Numbered from the stretch's first letter, positions 24,270-32,268 are shown. The stretch is 64,000 nucleotides of DNA from Caulobacter sp. UNC358MFTsu5.1 (GCF_000712075.1 NZ_JONW01000005.1:253001-317000), one strand, 5' to 3'. Notes: generated by a model not told the origin, from the sequence alone. Numbers and translations are program-made.

Positions 24270-24467
24270 CTAGAACGCCTCGTCTTCCTCGGCGCCCTCT
24301 TCCTCTTCCCCGCCCATGGCCGCTTCCAGGCTCTCGATGATGTCGTCCATCTGGTCGGGCGTGATCGAGACGTAGAGCGCCTCGCCGCCGACGGCCGAGA
24401 CCAGCAGGCGGTAGCCGTCCTCGGTTTCCTGCAGGCTGAAGGTTTCGAGGGGCTGCAGCTTGGCCAT
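24270..24467 (-). CDS. Small acidic protein, unknown function
   Basis: A 65-residue protein: a compact mixed region (MAKLQPLETFSLQETEDGYR, then LLVSAVGGEALYVSITPDQMDDIIESLEAAM) followed by a poly-Glu tail (GGEEEEGAEEDEAF). The first part could form a small beta-beta-alpha fold. It is downstream of, and in the same direction as, the TetR gene, with a 59-nt gap, so it could be co-transcribed with it. No family recognised; the stop abuts repeat R5. Confidence 0.6.
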   Translation of the reverse strand: MAKLQPLETFSLQETEDGYRLLVSAVGGEALYVSITPDQMDDIIESLEAAMGGEEEEGAEEDEAF

Positions 24468-24526
24468 GGGGGTGTTCCGGCGTTCGGGATGGGGAACGGC
24501 GGATATAAGGGGTGTTCCCCCGGAAA

Positions 24527-25162
24527 TCACCCCTTCAGCGCCCCGCGCCGCAGCATGGCGATGTGGCCGGCGATCAGGGCCTCGCGCTCGACCCACGGGA
24601 ACTCGGAGCGGGCGATCAGCAGCGAGACCAGGCCGTGCAGGCCGGCCCACAGGGTCTGGGTCAGGCGCAGGGGGTCGTCGTCGCGGGTCAGGCCGGCGGC
24701 GTGCAGGTCGGCGATCATGGCCACGAAGCCCTGGAAGGCCTCCATGCCCGCCGCCATCGGCCGTCCGCCGGTGCGGGCGTGGAACGCGCCCTCGGGGCCC
24801 TTCTCGACCATGAAGGCCACGCGGTAGGCGTCGGGCTCGCTGAGGGCGAAGTCGATATAGGTCATCATCGCCCGGTCGAACATTTCGGGCGTCGGCGTCC
24901 AGCGCGACCTGCCGTCGTCCATCCGCGCCTTGAGCTTGGCGAAGGCCCGCACGCACAGCTCGGCGATCAGGTCGTCCTTGGTGGCGAAATAGGCGTAGAG
25001 CGCCGGCTGGCTGATCCCCGCCGCCTCGGCGATCTGCCGGGTCGAGACCCCGTGCACGTCCTTGGCGCTGAACAGCCGCAGGGCCGCGTCGAGGATCTCC
25101 TCGCGGCGCTCGGCCCCCTGGCCCTTGGGTTTACGCGGCGATCGGACCTGGGGCGACTTCAT
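24527..25162 (-). CDS. TetR-family repressor, probably of the adjacent RND pump
   Basis: A 211-residue regulator. The N-terminal HTH is typical: EEILDAALRLFSAKDVHGVS, then TRQIAEAAGISQPALYAYFATKDDLIAEL. The C-terminal ligand domain (FDRAMMTYIDFALSEPDAYRVAF) resembles TetR_C-type WHG/AcrR domains. It is divergent from the efflux adaptor gene, with a near-perfect 31-bp palindrome between them (25204-25234), so it most likely represses both itself and the pump operon and is released by a pump substrate. Confidence 0.88.
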   Translation of the reverse strand: MKSPQVRSPRKPKGQGAERREEILDAALRLFSAKDVHGVSTRQIAEAAGISQPALYAYFATKDDLIAELCVRAFAKLKARMDDGRSRWTPTPEMFDRAMMTYIDFALSEPDAYRVAFMVEKGPEGAFHARTGGRPMAAGMEAFQGFVAMIADLHAAGLTRDDDPLRLTQTLWAGLHGLVSLLIARSEFPWVEREALIAGHIAMLRRGALKG

Positions 25163-25203
25163 CGTGTTTCAGCCTTTCCCAGGCCCGAGGCGGCTTGACA
25201 AGA

Positions 25204-25234
25204 AGCGATAATCTATCACTGATAACTTATCGCT
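25204..25234. promoter_or_regulatory. 31-bp palindrome, candidate TetR operator
   Basis: Outer arms AGCGATAA (25204-25211) and TTATCGCT (25227-25234); inner arms TATCA and TGATA around one central base. Only five of 31 positions break the symmetry. It is located in the divergent gap between the TetR and RND adaptor genes in an AT-rich patch, where the promoters must be. Confidence 0.8.
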
Positions 25235-25258
25235 GATCGATAGTCGAGGGGTTGGGCT

Positions 25259-26476
25259 GTGGGCGAGGACTTGAAAGCCGGATCGCTGCGGGACGCCCCC
25301 TCCGTCACGTTGCCGATGGCGACGCGCCACCTCCCCCGTTTCACGGGTGAGGAGGACCCGCGTCGACCTTCTCCTCACCCGCGCAGCGGGGGAGGTGGCG
25401 CGAGGCGCAGCCTCGTGACGGAGGGGGCGTCCGCCGCGCTCCTCCTGACCCTCGCCGCCTGCGGTCCCGCCAAGACCCCCGCCGCCCCGCCGCCGCCCCA
25501 GGCGGTGGAGGCCGTCGCCGTCGGCGCCCCGCGCGCCAGCGGCGGGGTCACCGCCACCGGGACCCTGGAGCGCCGCCGCGAGATGGCGCTGTCGTTCCGC
25601 ATCGCCGGGGTGCTGACCAAGGTCGGGGTCGAGGCCGGCGACCCGGTCCGGGCCGGCCAGGTGCTGGCCAGCATCGACCCCGCCGCCGTCGACGCCCGCC
25701 AGCAGGCCTCGTCGTCCGACCTCGACAAGGCCCGCCGCGACCTGGAGCGCGCCAAGACCCTCTACGCCAAGGGCTACGTGGCCAAGGTGCGGGTCGACGA
25801 CGCCGAGAGCGCCGTGCGCTCGGCCGCCGCCGCCTACAATTCCGCCGCCTTCGACCGGCGCTGGGCCCAGCTGGTCTCGCCGGCGTCCGGCGTGGTGCTG
25901 GAGCGCAAGGCCCAGGCCGGCGAGGTGGTCAAGCCCGGCCAGGCCGTGGTCACCGTCGCCGACCTCAACAGCCCGCTGGTGCTGCGCGTGCCCCTGCCCG
26001 ACCGCGAGGTGGCGGGGGTGAGCGTCGGGACGCCGGTCGAGGTGACGGTGGACGCCCTGCCCGACCAGGTCCTGGCCGGACGCGTCACCCGCGTGGGCCA
26101 GTCGGCCGACGCCCGCACCGGGGCGGTGACCGTCGAGATCGAGGTCGCCGCCCGACCCGACCTGCGCAGCGGCCAGATCGCCACCGCGCGCCTGGCCAGC
26201 CGCGCGCCGGCCACGACGGGTCCGACCTTCGCCCGCATCCCCGCCGAGGCGGTGCTCGAGGCGTCGGGCGGCAAGGCGGCCGTGCTGCGGCTGGATGGAG
26301 GCCGCGCCCGTCGCACGCCGGTCCAGTTCGGCGGCTTCGACGGCGACGACGCCCTGGTCGCCGGCCTGCCCGACGGGACGCGGGTGATCACCGCCGGCGC
26401 GGGTTTCGTCTCCGACGGGGATAGGGTGACGGTGACGGACCCGAAGGCGCTGGGCGCGGCGAAGGCGGGCAAGTGA
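25259..26476 (+). CDS. RND efflux periplasmic adaptor (HlyD/AcrA family), N-terminus altered by a repeat
   Basis: The mature part is a standard membrane fusion protein: lipobox-like ALLLTLAACGP, beta-barrel/lipoyl halves (ALSFRIAGVLTKVGVEAGDP and LVSPASGVVLERKAQAGEVV), an alpha-hairpin (SSSDLDKARRDLERAKTLYA) and a membrane-proximal domain. It connects the RND pump to an outer-membrane channel. The first 57 codons overlap palindrome R7 (25291-25432), which is translated in frame here. The start is uncertain: GTG 25259, ATG 25316 or GTG 25415. The repeat reads as PSVTLPMATRHL...RRSLVTEGAS and precedes the lipobox. No TolC-type gene is adjacent. Confidence 0.8.
   Translation: MGEDLKAGSLRDAPSVTLPMATRHLPRFTGEEDPRRPSPHPRSGGGGARRSLVTEGASAALLLTLAACGPAKTPAAPPPPQAVEAVAVGAPRASGGVTATGTLERRREMALSFRIAGVLTKVGVEAGDPVRAGQVLASIDPAAVDARQQASSSDLDKARRDLERAKTLYAKGYVAKVRVDDAESAVRSAAAAYNSAAFDRRWAQLVSPASGVVLERKAQAGEVVKPGQAVVTVADLNSPLVLRVPLPDREVAGVSVGTPVEVTVDALPDQVLAGRVTRVGQSADARTGAVTVEIEVAARPDLRSGQIATARLASRAPATTGPTFARIPAEAVLEASGGKAAVLRLDGGRARRTPVQFGGFDGDDALVAGLPDGTRVITAGAGFVSDGDRVTVTDPKALGAAKAGK
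25291..25432. repeat. R7 palindromic repeat inside the adaptor reading frame
   Basis: Ends GGACGCCCCCTCCGTCAC and GTGACGGAGGGGGCGTCC are perfect inverted copies (18 bp); inner modules CGCCACCTCCCCCG and CGGGGGAGGTGGCG, and GGGTGAGGAG and CTCCTCACCC, also pair. Single copy in this window. Confidence 0.9.
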
Positions 26477-26527
26477 TGCCGGTGGCCTCCATCATGCGTG
26501 ACGAACGCAAGCATCTCGCGCCCCCCT

Positions 26528-26674
26528 CCCCCGTCATCCTCGGACTTGTTCCGAGGACCCCTCGCGCCGCCGCGCTGTCGGGGGCGGGCCAGCGCTCGTC
26601 GACGCCGCGCGCGCCTTGGAGCGGCAACTTGGTTGAAGCAGGGGTCCTCGGAACAAGTCCGAGGATGACGGGGG
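26528..26674. repeat. R3 palindromic repeat, copy 1
   Basis: Ends GTCATCCTCGGACTTGTTCC and GGAACAAGTCCGAGGATGAC, with an inner pair AGGACCCCT / AGGGGTCCT-like. It lies in the 229-nt gap between the RND adaptor and pump genes, inside the presumed operon. Confidence 0.9.
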
Positions 26675-26705
26675 CTGAGGGTGTGACGGGCGTTGGGGGC
26701 TTCGC

Positions 26706-29700
26706 ATGAAGTTCGACCTCGCCGGGTTCGCGGTCCGCCGCTGGCAGTTCACCCTGGTCGCCTTCGGCCTGCTGGTGATGCTGGGCCTGAACGCCTTCAT
26801 GAACGTGCCGCGGTCCGAGGACCCGCACTTCCCCGTGCCCATCGTGGTGATCCGCGCCGTCCTGCCCGGGGCGGAGCCGTCGGAAATGGAGCAGCTGGTC
26901 GCCGACCCCATCGAAGACGCGGTCGACGGCCTGGACAACATCGACAAGGTCGAGTCCACCAGCCTGGACGGGGCGGCGGTGATCCGCGTCCACTTCACCT
27001 GGGACGTCGACCCCGAGCGCAAGTACGACCAGGTGGTGCGCGAGGTGAACGCCATCCGGGGCAACCTGCCCGCCGGCCTGGCCCGCCTCGACATCGACCG
27101 CGTGCGCACCACCGAGGTGTCGATCGTCCAGGTGGCCCTCACCTCCGACGTCCTGCCCATGCGCCGCCTGGAGAAGGTGGCCGATCGGCTCCGCGAACGC
27201 CTCGACCGCGTGCCCGGCGTGCGCCAGTCGCTGTACTACGGCGCGCCGCCGTCGGAGGTGCGGGTGTCGCTGGACCTGGCGCGGCTGTCGGCCCTGAAGC
27301 TGCCCGCCACCGCTGTCTCCGACGCCCTGAAGGGCGCCGGGGCCGAGGCCCCGATCGGGGCCGTCCAGGCCGGCGACCGGCGGTTCAACGTCAAGGCCGG
27401 CGGGGCCTTCCGCTCGCTGGACGCGGTCAAGGACACCCCGGTGCGCTCGATCGGCGGCCAGGTGGTGCGGGTGCGCGACGTGGCCCAGGTGGCCTGGGCC
27501 CAGGACGAGCCCACCCACCTGGCGCGCTTCAACGGCAAGCGCGCGGTGTTCGTCACCGTCACCCAGAAGGACGGCCAGGACGTCGCCAAGATCACCGCCA
27601 GCGTCGACAAGGTGCTGGACGACTACGAGAAGACCCTGCCGGCCGGGGTGAAGCTGGAGCGCGGCTTCGTCCAGGCCCGCAATGTCGAGCATCGCCTGAA
27701 CAACCTGTTCCGCGACTTCGGCATCGCCCTGGCCCTGGTGCTGATCACCCTGCTGCCGCTGGGGCCGCGCGCCGGCCTGGTGGTGATGGTGTCGATCCCG
27801 CTCTCCCTGCTGATCGGCCTGGTGCTGCTGCAGGCCTTCGGCTTCACCCTGAACCAGCTGTCGATCGCCGGCTTCGTGCTGGCCCTGGGCCTGCTGGTCG
27901 ACGACAGCATCGTCATCACCGAGAACATCGCCCGCCGCATCCGCGAGGGCGAGGAGCGCACGGCCGCCGCCGTCAACGGCGCCAACCAGATCGCCCTGGC
28001 GGTGCTGGGCTGCACGGCCTGCCTGATGCTGGCCTTCCTGCCGCTGATGGCCCTGCCGGCGGGTTCCGGCGCCTACATCAAGTCGCTGCCGGTGACGGTG
28101 CTGTGCACCGTGGGCGCCTCGCTGCTGGTGTCGATGACCATCATCCCGTTCCTGGCCAGCCGGGTGCTGGACAAACACTCGGACCCGGAAGGCAATCCGC
28201 TGCTGCGCGGCGTGAACGGCGCGATCCACCGCTTCTACCGGCCGGTGCTGCACTTCGCCCTGGCGCGGCCGTGGCTGAGCCTGGCGATCATGCTGGCGAT
28301 CTGCGCCACCACCGTGCCGATGCTGAAGATCGTCGGCTCGTCCCTGTTCCCGGCCGCCGAGACGCCGCAGTTCCTGGTCCGGGTCGAGACCCCCGACGGC
28401 AGCCCCCTGGCCCGCACCGACCGCGCCCTGCGCTTCGTCGAGGCCCGGCTGAAGCAGGAGCCCAAGATCGTCTGGCAGGCCGACAACCTGGGCCGCGGCA
28501 ATCCGCAGATCTTCTACAACATCACCCAGCGCGAGAGCGCCACCACCTATGCCGAGGTGTTCGCCAGCCTGGAGCGCTGGGAGCCGGGCCAGAGCGAGAA
28601 GGTGCTGGACCGCCTGCGCGAGGATTTCGCCCGCTTCCCCGGGGCGCGGATCAGCGTCGTCACCTTCGAGAACGGCCCGCCGATCGACGCCCCGGTGGTG
28701 ATCCGCCTGACCGGCCAGAACCTGGAGGTGCTCAAGGCCCTGGCCGCCCGCGCCGAGCAGGTCCTGAAGGCCACGCCCGGCACGCGCGACGTCAACAACC
28801 CCGTGCGGCTGGACCGCACCGACCTGGACCTGGGCGTCGACGAGGGCAAGGCCGCCGCTCTGGGCGTGCCGGCCGGGGCCCCGCGCCGCGCCGCCCGCCT
28901 GGCGCTGTCGGGCGAGGAGACCGGCCGCTTCCGCGATCCCGACGGCGACGACTATGCGGTGAAAGTCCGGCTGCCCATGAGCGTGGGCCCCAATCCGCTG
29001 GGCAGCCGCAACGCCCTGGCCGACCTGTCCAAGATCTACGTCCCCACCGCCGACGGCGAGGCCGCGCCCCTGGGCTCGATCGCCACCCCGACCCTGCGCT
29101 CCAGCCCCGCCCGCATCGACCGCTTCGACCGCGAGCGCACGGTGGCCGTCAGCGCCTATGTCCAGACCGGCTACCTGACCGCCAAGCTCACCCAGGACGT
29201 GGTCGCGCGCCTGGACCGCGAGCTGCCCATGCCGCCCGGCTACCGCCTGACCCTGGGCGGCCAGGCCGAGGCCCAGTCGGAGAGCTTCGCCGGCCTGGGC
29301 GCGGCGGTGATGGTGGCGGTGTTCGGCATCCTGGCGGTGCTGGTCCTGGAGTTCCAGAAGTTCAAGACCGCCCTGGTGGTGGCCGGCATCATCCCGTTCG
29401 GCCTGTTCGGGGCCGTGGCGGCCCTGTGGATCACCGGCTATTCGCTGAGCTTCACCGCGACCATCGGGCTGATCGCGCTCATCGGCATCGAGATCAAGAA
29501 CTCGATCCTGCTGGTCGACTTCACCGAACAGCTGCGCAAGGGCGGCATGGGCCTGCACGACGCCATCGAGCGCGCCGGCGAGGTGCGGTTCCTGCCGGTG
29601 CTGCTGACCAGCGTGACGGCCATCGGCGGGCTGCTGCCGCTGGCGATGGAGGGGTCGGGGCTCTACTCCCCGCTGGCCATCGTGATCATCGGCGGGCTGA

Positions 29701-29780
29701 TCACCAGCACGGTGCTGTCGCGGGTGGCGACGCCGGTGATGTACTGGCTGACGGCCCGGGGGAAGGCGGAGCGGGCCTGA
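26706..29780 (+). CDS. RND-family efflux pump inner-membrane subunit
   Basis: A 1024-residue proton-driven exporter of the AcrB/MexB superfamily. It has an N-terminal helix followed by a large periplasmic porter domain, helices 2-7 (for example PLSLLIGLVLLQAFGF), the helix-4 motif with two Asp residues in LALGLLVDDSIVITENIA, a second porter half and helices 8-12 ending near VLSRVATPVMYWL. Length is as expected for the family. The N-terminal sequence (VPRSEDPHFPVPIVVIRAVLPGA) places it with the small-substrate/metal-independent HAE-type branch common in Proteobacteria; the substrate is unknown. It follows the adaptor gene and should be controlled by the divergent TetR. Confidence 0.93.
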   Translation: MKFDLAGFAVRRWQFTLVAFGLLVMLGLNAFMNVPRSEDPHFPVPIVVIRAVLPGAEPSEMEQLVADPIEDAVDGLDNIDKVESTSLDGAAVIRVHFTWDVDPERKYDQVVREVNAIRGNLPAGLARLDIDRVRTTEVSIVQVALTSDVLPMRRLEKVADRLRERLDRVPGVRQSLYYGAPPSEVRVSLDLARLSALKLPATAVSDALKGAGAEAPIGAVQAGDRRFNVKAGGAFRSLDAVKDTPVRSIGGQVVRVRDVAQVAWAQDEPTHLARFNGKRAVFVTVTQKDGQDVAKITASVDKVLDDYEKTLPAGVKLERGFVQARNVEHRLNNLFRDFGIALALVLITLLPLGPRAGLVVMVSIPLSLLIGLVLLQAFGFTLNQLSIAGFVLALGLLVDDSIVITENIARRIREGEERTAAAVNGANQIALAVLGCTACLMLAFLPLMALPAGSGAYIKSLPVTVLCTVGASLLVSMTIIPFLASRVLDKHSDPEGNPLLRGVNGAIHRFYRPVLHFALARPWLSLAIMLAICATTVPMLKIVGSSLFPAAETPQFLVRVETPDGSPLARTDRALRFVEARLKQEPKIVWQADNLGRGNPQIFYNITQRESATTYAEVFASLERWEPGQSEKVLDRLREDFARFPGARISVVTFENGPPIDAPVVIRLTGQNLEVLKALAARAEQVLKATPGTRDVNNPVRLDRTDLDLGVDEGKAAALGVPAGAPRRAARLALSGEETGRFRDPDGDDYAVKVRLPMSVGPNPLGSRNALADLSKIYVPTADGEAAPLGSIATPTLRSSPARIDRFDRERTVAVSAYVQTGYLTAKLTQDVVARLDRELPMPPGYRLTLGGQAEAQSESFAGLGAAVMVAVFGILAVLVLEFQKFKTALVVAGIIPFGLFGAVAALWITGYSLSFTATIGLIALIGIEIKNSILLVDFTEQLRKGGMGLHDAIERAGEVRFLPVLLTSVTAIGGLLPLAMEGSGLYSPLAIVIIGGLITSTVLSRVATPVMYWLTARGKAERA

Positions 29781-29810
29781 CGCACCGCTTCCGCCCAGGG
29801 CGCGCCGGCT

Positions 29811-30698
29811 TCAGGGGATGTAGCTGGCCGTCGTCTTGAACTCCAGGTGGCCCAGCAGCGACCGCATGAAGCCGCCCAGGCCCTTGGCCCACATGAAGTC
29901 GTAGACGCGACTGTACTCTTCGAGCAGCACGCCCGGGTTCGACCATTCCCGGGTCTGGGTGTCCGGATCGGTATAGGTTTCGCTGCCATAGGACAGCTCG
30001 AACCAGAGCCCGGCATAGGTCCTGTTCGACGGGGCCTTCACCGCATAGGTGAAGCGCCTTCTGCGGTCGCCGACCCCGTCCCAGGTGTTGACCTTGTAGT
30101 CCAACCTGCTGACGCTGTGCTTCCCGGCCTCGATATTGACGATTTCGCCGGACTCTTCGGGAACCTGGGTTATCAGCTTCCCGAGAACATAATAGTTGTG
30201 CAGCTTCTTGCCGAGCTGCACGAAGTCATAAGCCACGAAATCGAAATTATACTGCACGCTGGTGACGCTGTGCACCATTCCGCGTTCCTTATCCAGGACG
30301 CTCAGAATGGAGTCGAATATCTGCTTAAACCCAGGCACCGCGGCATGGTACCAGTGATGGAAGGTGGGCAGCTGGACGCCGGCCTTGCGGACGACAATCC
30401 TGTCCTGGTAGACGGCGACCTGGAAGTCGTAGATGTCGTCCTTGAATTCGACCGCGAAATAGTCCGCCCCCTTTCTATTCTCCAGGGAGCTTTCGTTGAA
30501 GAATTCCGCCGTTCTCAGAAGGCTCGCGACATCCTCGCGCAACCGTTCCTGAAGTCGCGCCCGCAGCGCGCCATCTTCCCAGTCGGCGATCGCCGGGAAA
30601 TAGGCGGTCAGGGTGAACCCGTTTATATCCCCGACCTTGTATTGGAACGCGTTTACCGGAGCTAGATTTTGCCAATCCGGTATAACCAGATTTCCCAT
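29811..30698 (-). CDS. Cassette protein 3: unrecognised 295-residue protein
   Basis: The last gene of a tight three-gene operon, starting 1 nt after the AAA+ gene's stop. It is probably soluble: no signal peptide or membrane helix, many aromatic residues, and alternating strand-like stretches (DYFAVEFKDDIYDFQVAVYQ, then RIVVRKAGVQLPTFHHWYH) followed by helices (FKQIFDSILSVLDKERG). The C-terminal half repeats a similar strand-rich pattern (RLDYKVNTWDGVGDRRRRFT and AGLWFELSYGSETYTD). I recognise no family and no catalytic motif. Base composition is visibly lower in GC than the flanks, with ATA, AAT and TTA codons. Context suggests a sensor, effector or client of the ATPase. Confidence 0.75.
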   Translation of the reverse strand: MGNLVIPDWQNLAPVNAFQYKVGDINGFTLTAYFPAIADWEDGALRARLQERLREDVASLLRTAEFFNESSLENRKGADYFAVEFKDDIYDFQVAVYQDRIVVRKAGVQLPTFHHWYHAAVPGFKQIFDSILSVLDKERGMVHSVTSVQYNFDFVAYDFVQLGKKLHNYYVLGKLITQVPEESGEIVNIEAGKHSVSRLDYKVNTWDGVGDRRRRFTYAVKAPSNRTYAGLWFELSYGSETYTDPDTQTREWSNPGVLLEEYSRVYDFMWAKGLGGFMRSLLGHLEFKTTASYIP

Positions 30699-30699
30699 A

Positions 30700-31722
30700 C
30701 TATATCTCCAGAATCTCTTCAGTTATATTGATCACCTTCTCGGTGTTGCCTTCGAAGGCGTAGGCCCGCTTGGCCAAGGCCGGGAAGACGATCTGCTGCA
30801 GGCCGCGCGCGCCCATGGACAGGGCGGCCGCCCGCTTGGCGACGGCCCGCATGAAGCCGTCCGAGAACTTCAACGTCTTCCCAATTCTTCGAAAATGCTG
30901 TCGCCACACCAGTAGAGGCGAGGTGCGCCCGTGCCTCAGTATCTGCAGAAGGGCGTCTTCCGGCAGGGACTCGTACTGGATGATGGCCGGGAGCCGCGCG
31001 ACCAGCTCCGGCATGAAGCCGAAATTGACGAGATCATCCGAGACGATCGTGCCCTTGGGCGCCTCTCTCAGCAGCCTGGCCACCTCCGGACGGCGCTTTC
31101 GGGTGTTCTCGGTGCCGTCGATATCGACGAACGCCCCGCCCGCCAGCACCATCGCGCTCGACCCCGTCCCGCCCTCGGCGACCTTCGCCTGGCCCTCTAT
31201 GAACTTCAGGAGGGATCTCTGGATGTCGACTTTCCATTCGCGGTTGTTGTCGTGGGACTTCGCCGCGATCTTGTCGAACTCGTCCAGGAACACGACGATC
31301 TTGCCGCGATCGCCGATGAGATTGTTGATCCTGTATTCGATCTCCTCGACCGCCGACCCGCCCCTGGCGCCCGACGGAACCAGGGTCGTGCTGTCCACGA
31401 TCAGGAACGGGATGCCGAGATAGGCGCACGCGATCTGGATGGAAAAGGTCTTGCCCGATCCGGTCGGCCCCAGGACGAGACCGTTGGGTGGCGGGTGCAG
31501 CACGTTCTTCTTGGAGTCCCAGGACAGGTACATGGAGAGGATGAGGCTCAACCGCTCCTTCGCCTCCTCCTGGCCGACGACGAAGGAATCCAGATGAGCT
31601 CGGATGTCGGAGGCCCGGCGTTCGCGGCCCTTCGACTTGTCCTTTTCGACGTTCAGGCGAAGCGCCCTGCCGGAAGCCGACCTTCTGCGCCGCGGGGGGA
31701 TCAGCTCGCCGTCCGCCTCCAT
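30700..31722 (-). CDS. Cassette protein 2: ClpX-derived AAA+ ATPase lacking the ClpP-docking and pore aromatic motifs
   Basis: A 340-residue AAA+ ATPase with the ClpX core order. Walker A GPTGSGKT (85-92), Walker B VVFLDEFD (143-150), Arg finger in PELVARLP (R243) and sensor II GARGL (R306) are intact. It lacks the N-terminal zinc domain, having instead a basic Arg-rich tail. The pore-1 motif GYVG is GARG (118-121), so the gripping aromatic is lost; the RKH loop region is shortened (about 178-190), and the IGF ClpP-docking loop is replaced by GTENTRKRRPEVARLL without IGF. This implies ATPase remodelling without ClpP. It sits between a membrane protein gene (3-nt gap) and the unknown gene (1-nt gap). 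Confidence 0.88.
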   Translation of the reverse strand: MEADGELIPPRRRRSASGRALRLNVEKDKSKGRERRASDIRAHLDSFVVGQEEAKERLSLILSMYLSWDSKKNVLHPPPNGLVLGPTGSGKTFSIQIACAYLGIPFLIVDSTTLVPSGARGGSAVEEIEYRINNLIGDRGKIVVFLDEFDKIAAKSHDNNREWKVDIQRSLLKFIEGQAKVAEGGTGSSAMVLAGGAFVDIDGTENTRKRRPEVARLLREAPKGTIVSDDLVNFGFMPELVARLPAIIQYESLPEDALLQILRHGRTSPLLVWRQHFRRIGKTLKFSDGFMRAVAKRAAALSMGARGLQQIVFPALAKRAYAFEGNTEKVINITEEILEI

Positions 31723-31725
31723 CGC

Positions 31726-32268
31726 TCAGCTCTCCGCCTGACGATTGACGAGACCCTGCATCGCCGCGCGTATGTCCCGGACCTCGCTGCTGGCGGCGAT
31801 CAGCTCGTCGATCAGCGCGATGACTTCCGACGTCCCCTCGCGAACCAGGGAGCTGGTGCGCTCGTCGCTCTGGATGCGGGACTTCAGATCGATCAACATC
31901 AGCACCGAAGCGGGAACCTCCTTCAGCTCCGGCCGCAGCTCCAGGATCGACTTTCTGTTTTCGCTGACGATCGTCGTGATGATCTGCAGTCGGGTCGAGA
32001 GTATCAGCTGGTCCAGGCTGCTTCTCGAAGAAGCCTGGTCCTCGAGGAACTGCTCGTCGCGCTTCATGGCGTCGCGGTGTTGCTGATGAAGCGTGTAGAG
32101 GACGCCCAGCAAAGCGATCCCCGAAAACAGCGAGTTCACAAGGCCGAAGGAGTCGCCAATGACCCCGGCGTCGGACCAGGACTTCACCCCTGCATGCAGC
32201 AGCAGAACGGGCGCGATCCATAGAGCCAGCATAGCGGCCCCGACCGCAACATACGGTATCTTTCGCAC
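31726..32268 (-). CDS. Cassette protein 1: two-TM membrane protein with cytoplasmic coiled coil
   Basis: A 180-residue protein, first gene of the cassette. Two membrane helices (about 6-27 and 42-61) flank a short loop carrying GDSFGLVNSLFSGIALLGVL, a pattern seen in membrane proteins of phage-abortive-infection (putAbiC-like) and other defence loci. The rest is a charged, mostly helical cytoplasmic domain, probably a coiled coil (HQQHRDAMKRDEQFLEDQAS, RLQIITTIVSENRKSILELR, EVRDIRAAMQGLVNRQ). The start is GTG at 32268, with GGGGGAG upstream. It may anchor the ATPase to the membrane or act as the effector. Confidence 0.8.
   Translation of the reverse strand: MRKIPYVAVGAAMLALWIAPVLLLHAGVKSWSDAGVIGDSFGLVNSLFSGIALLGVLYTLHQQHRDAMKRDEQFLEDQASSRSSLDQLILSTRLQIITTIVSENRKSILELRPELKEVPASVLMLIDLKSRIQSDERTSSLVREGTSEVIALIDELIAASSEVRDIRAAMQGLVNRQAES

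Noticed and set aside
26473..26709. Small gene between the RND adaptor and pump
   Set aside because: The frame merely translates repeat R3; there is no ribosome site and no protein-like composition.
26388..29558. A 1,056-codon minus-strand frame opposite the RND pump
   Set aside because: Same shadow effect: Gln/His/Gly-rich translation without domains. The plus-strand pump has all family motifs.
29811..30698. TIGR04255-type sporadic protein
   Set aside because: The overall size and aromatic-rich layout reminded me of that group, but the expected N-terminal motif is absent, so no family name was given.
30700..31722. Genuine ClpX
   Set aside because: No zinc domain, no GYVG pore loop, no IGF loop, no adjacent clpP or lon, and located in an accessory cassette.
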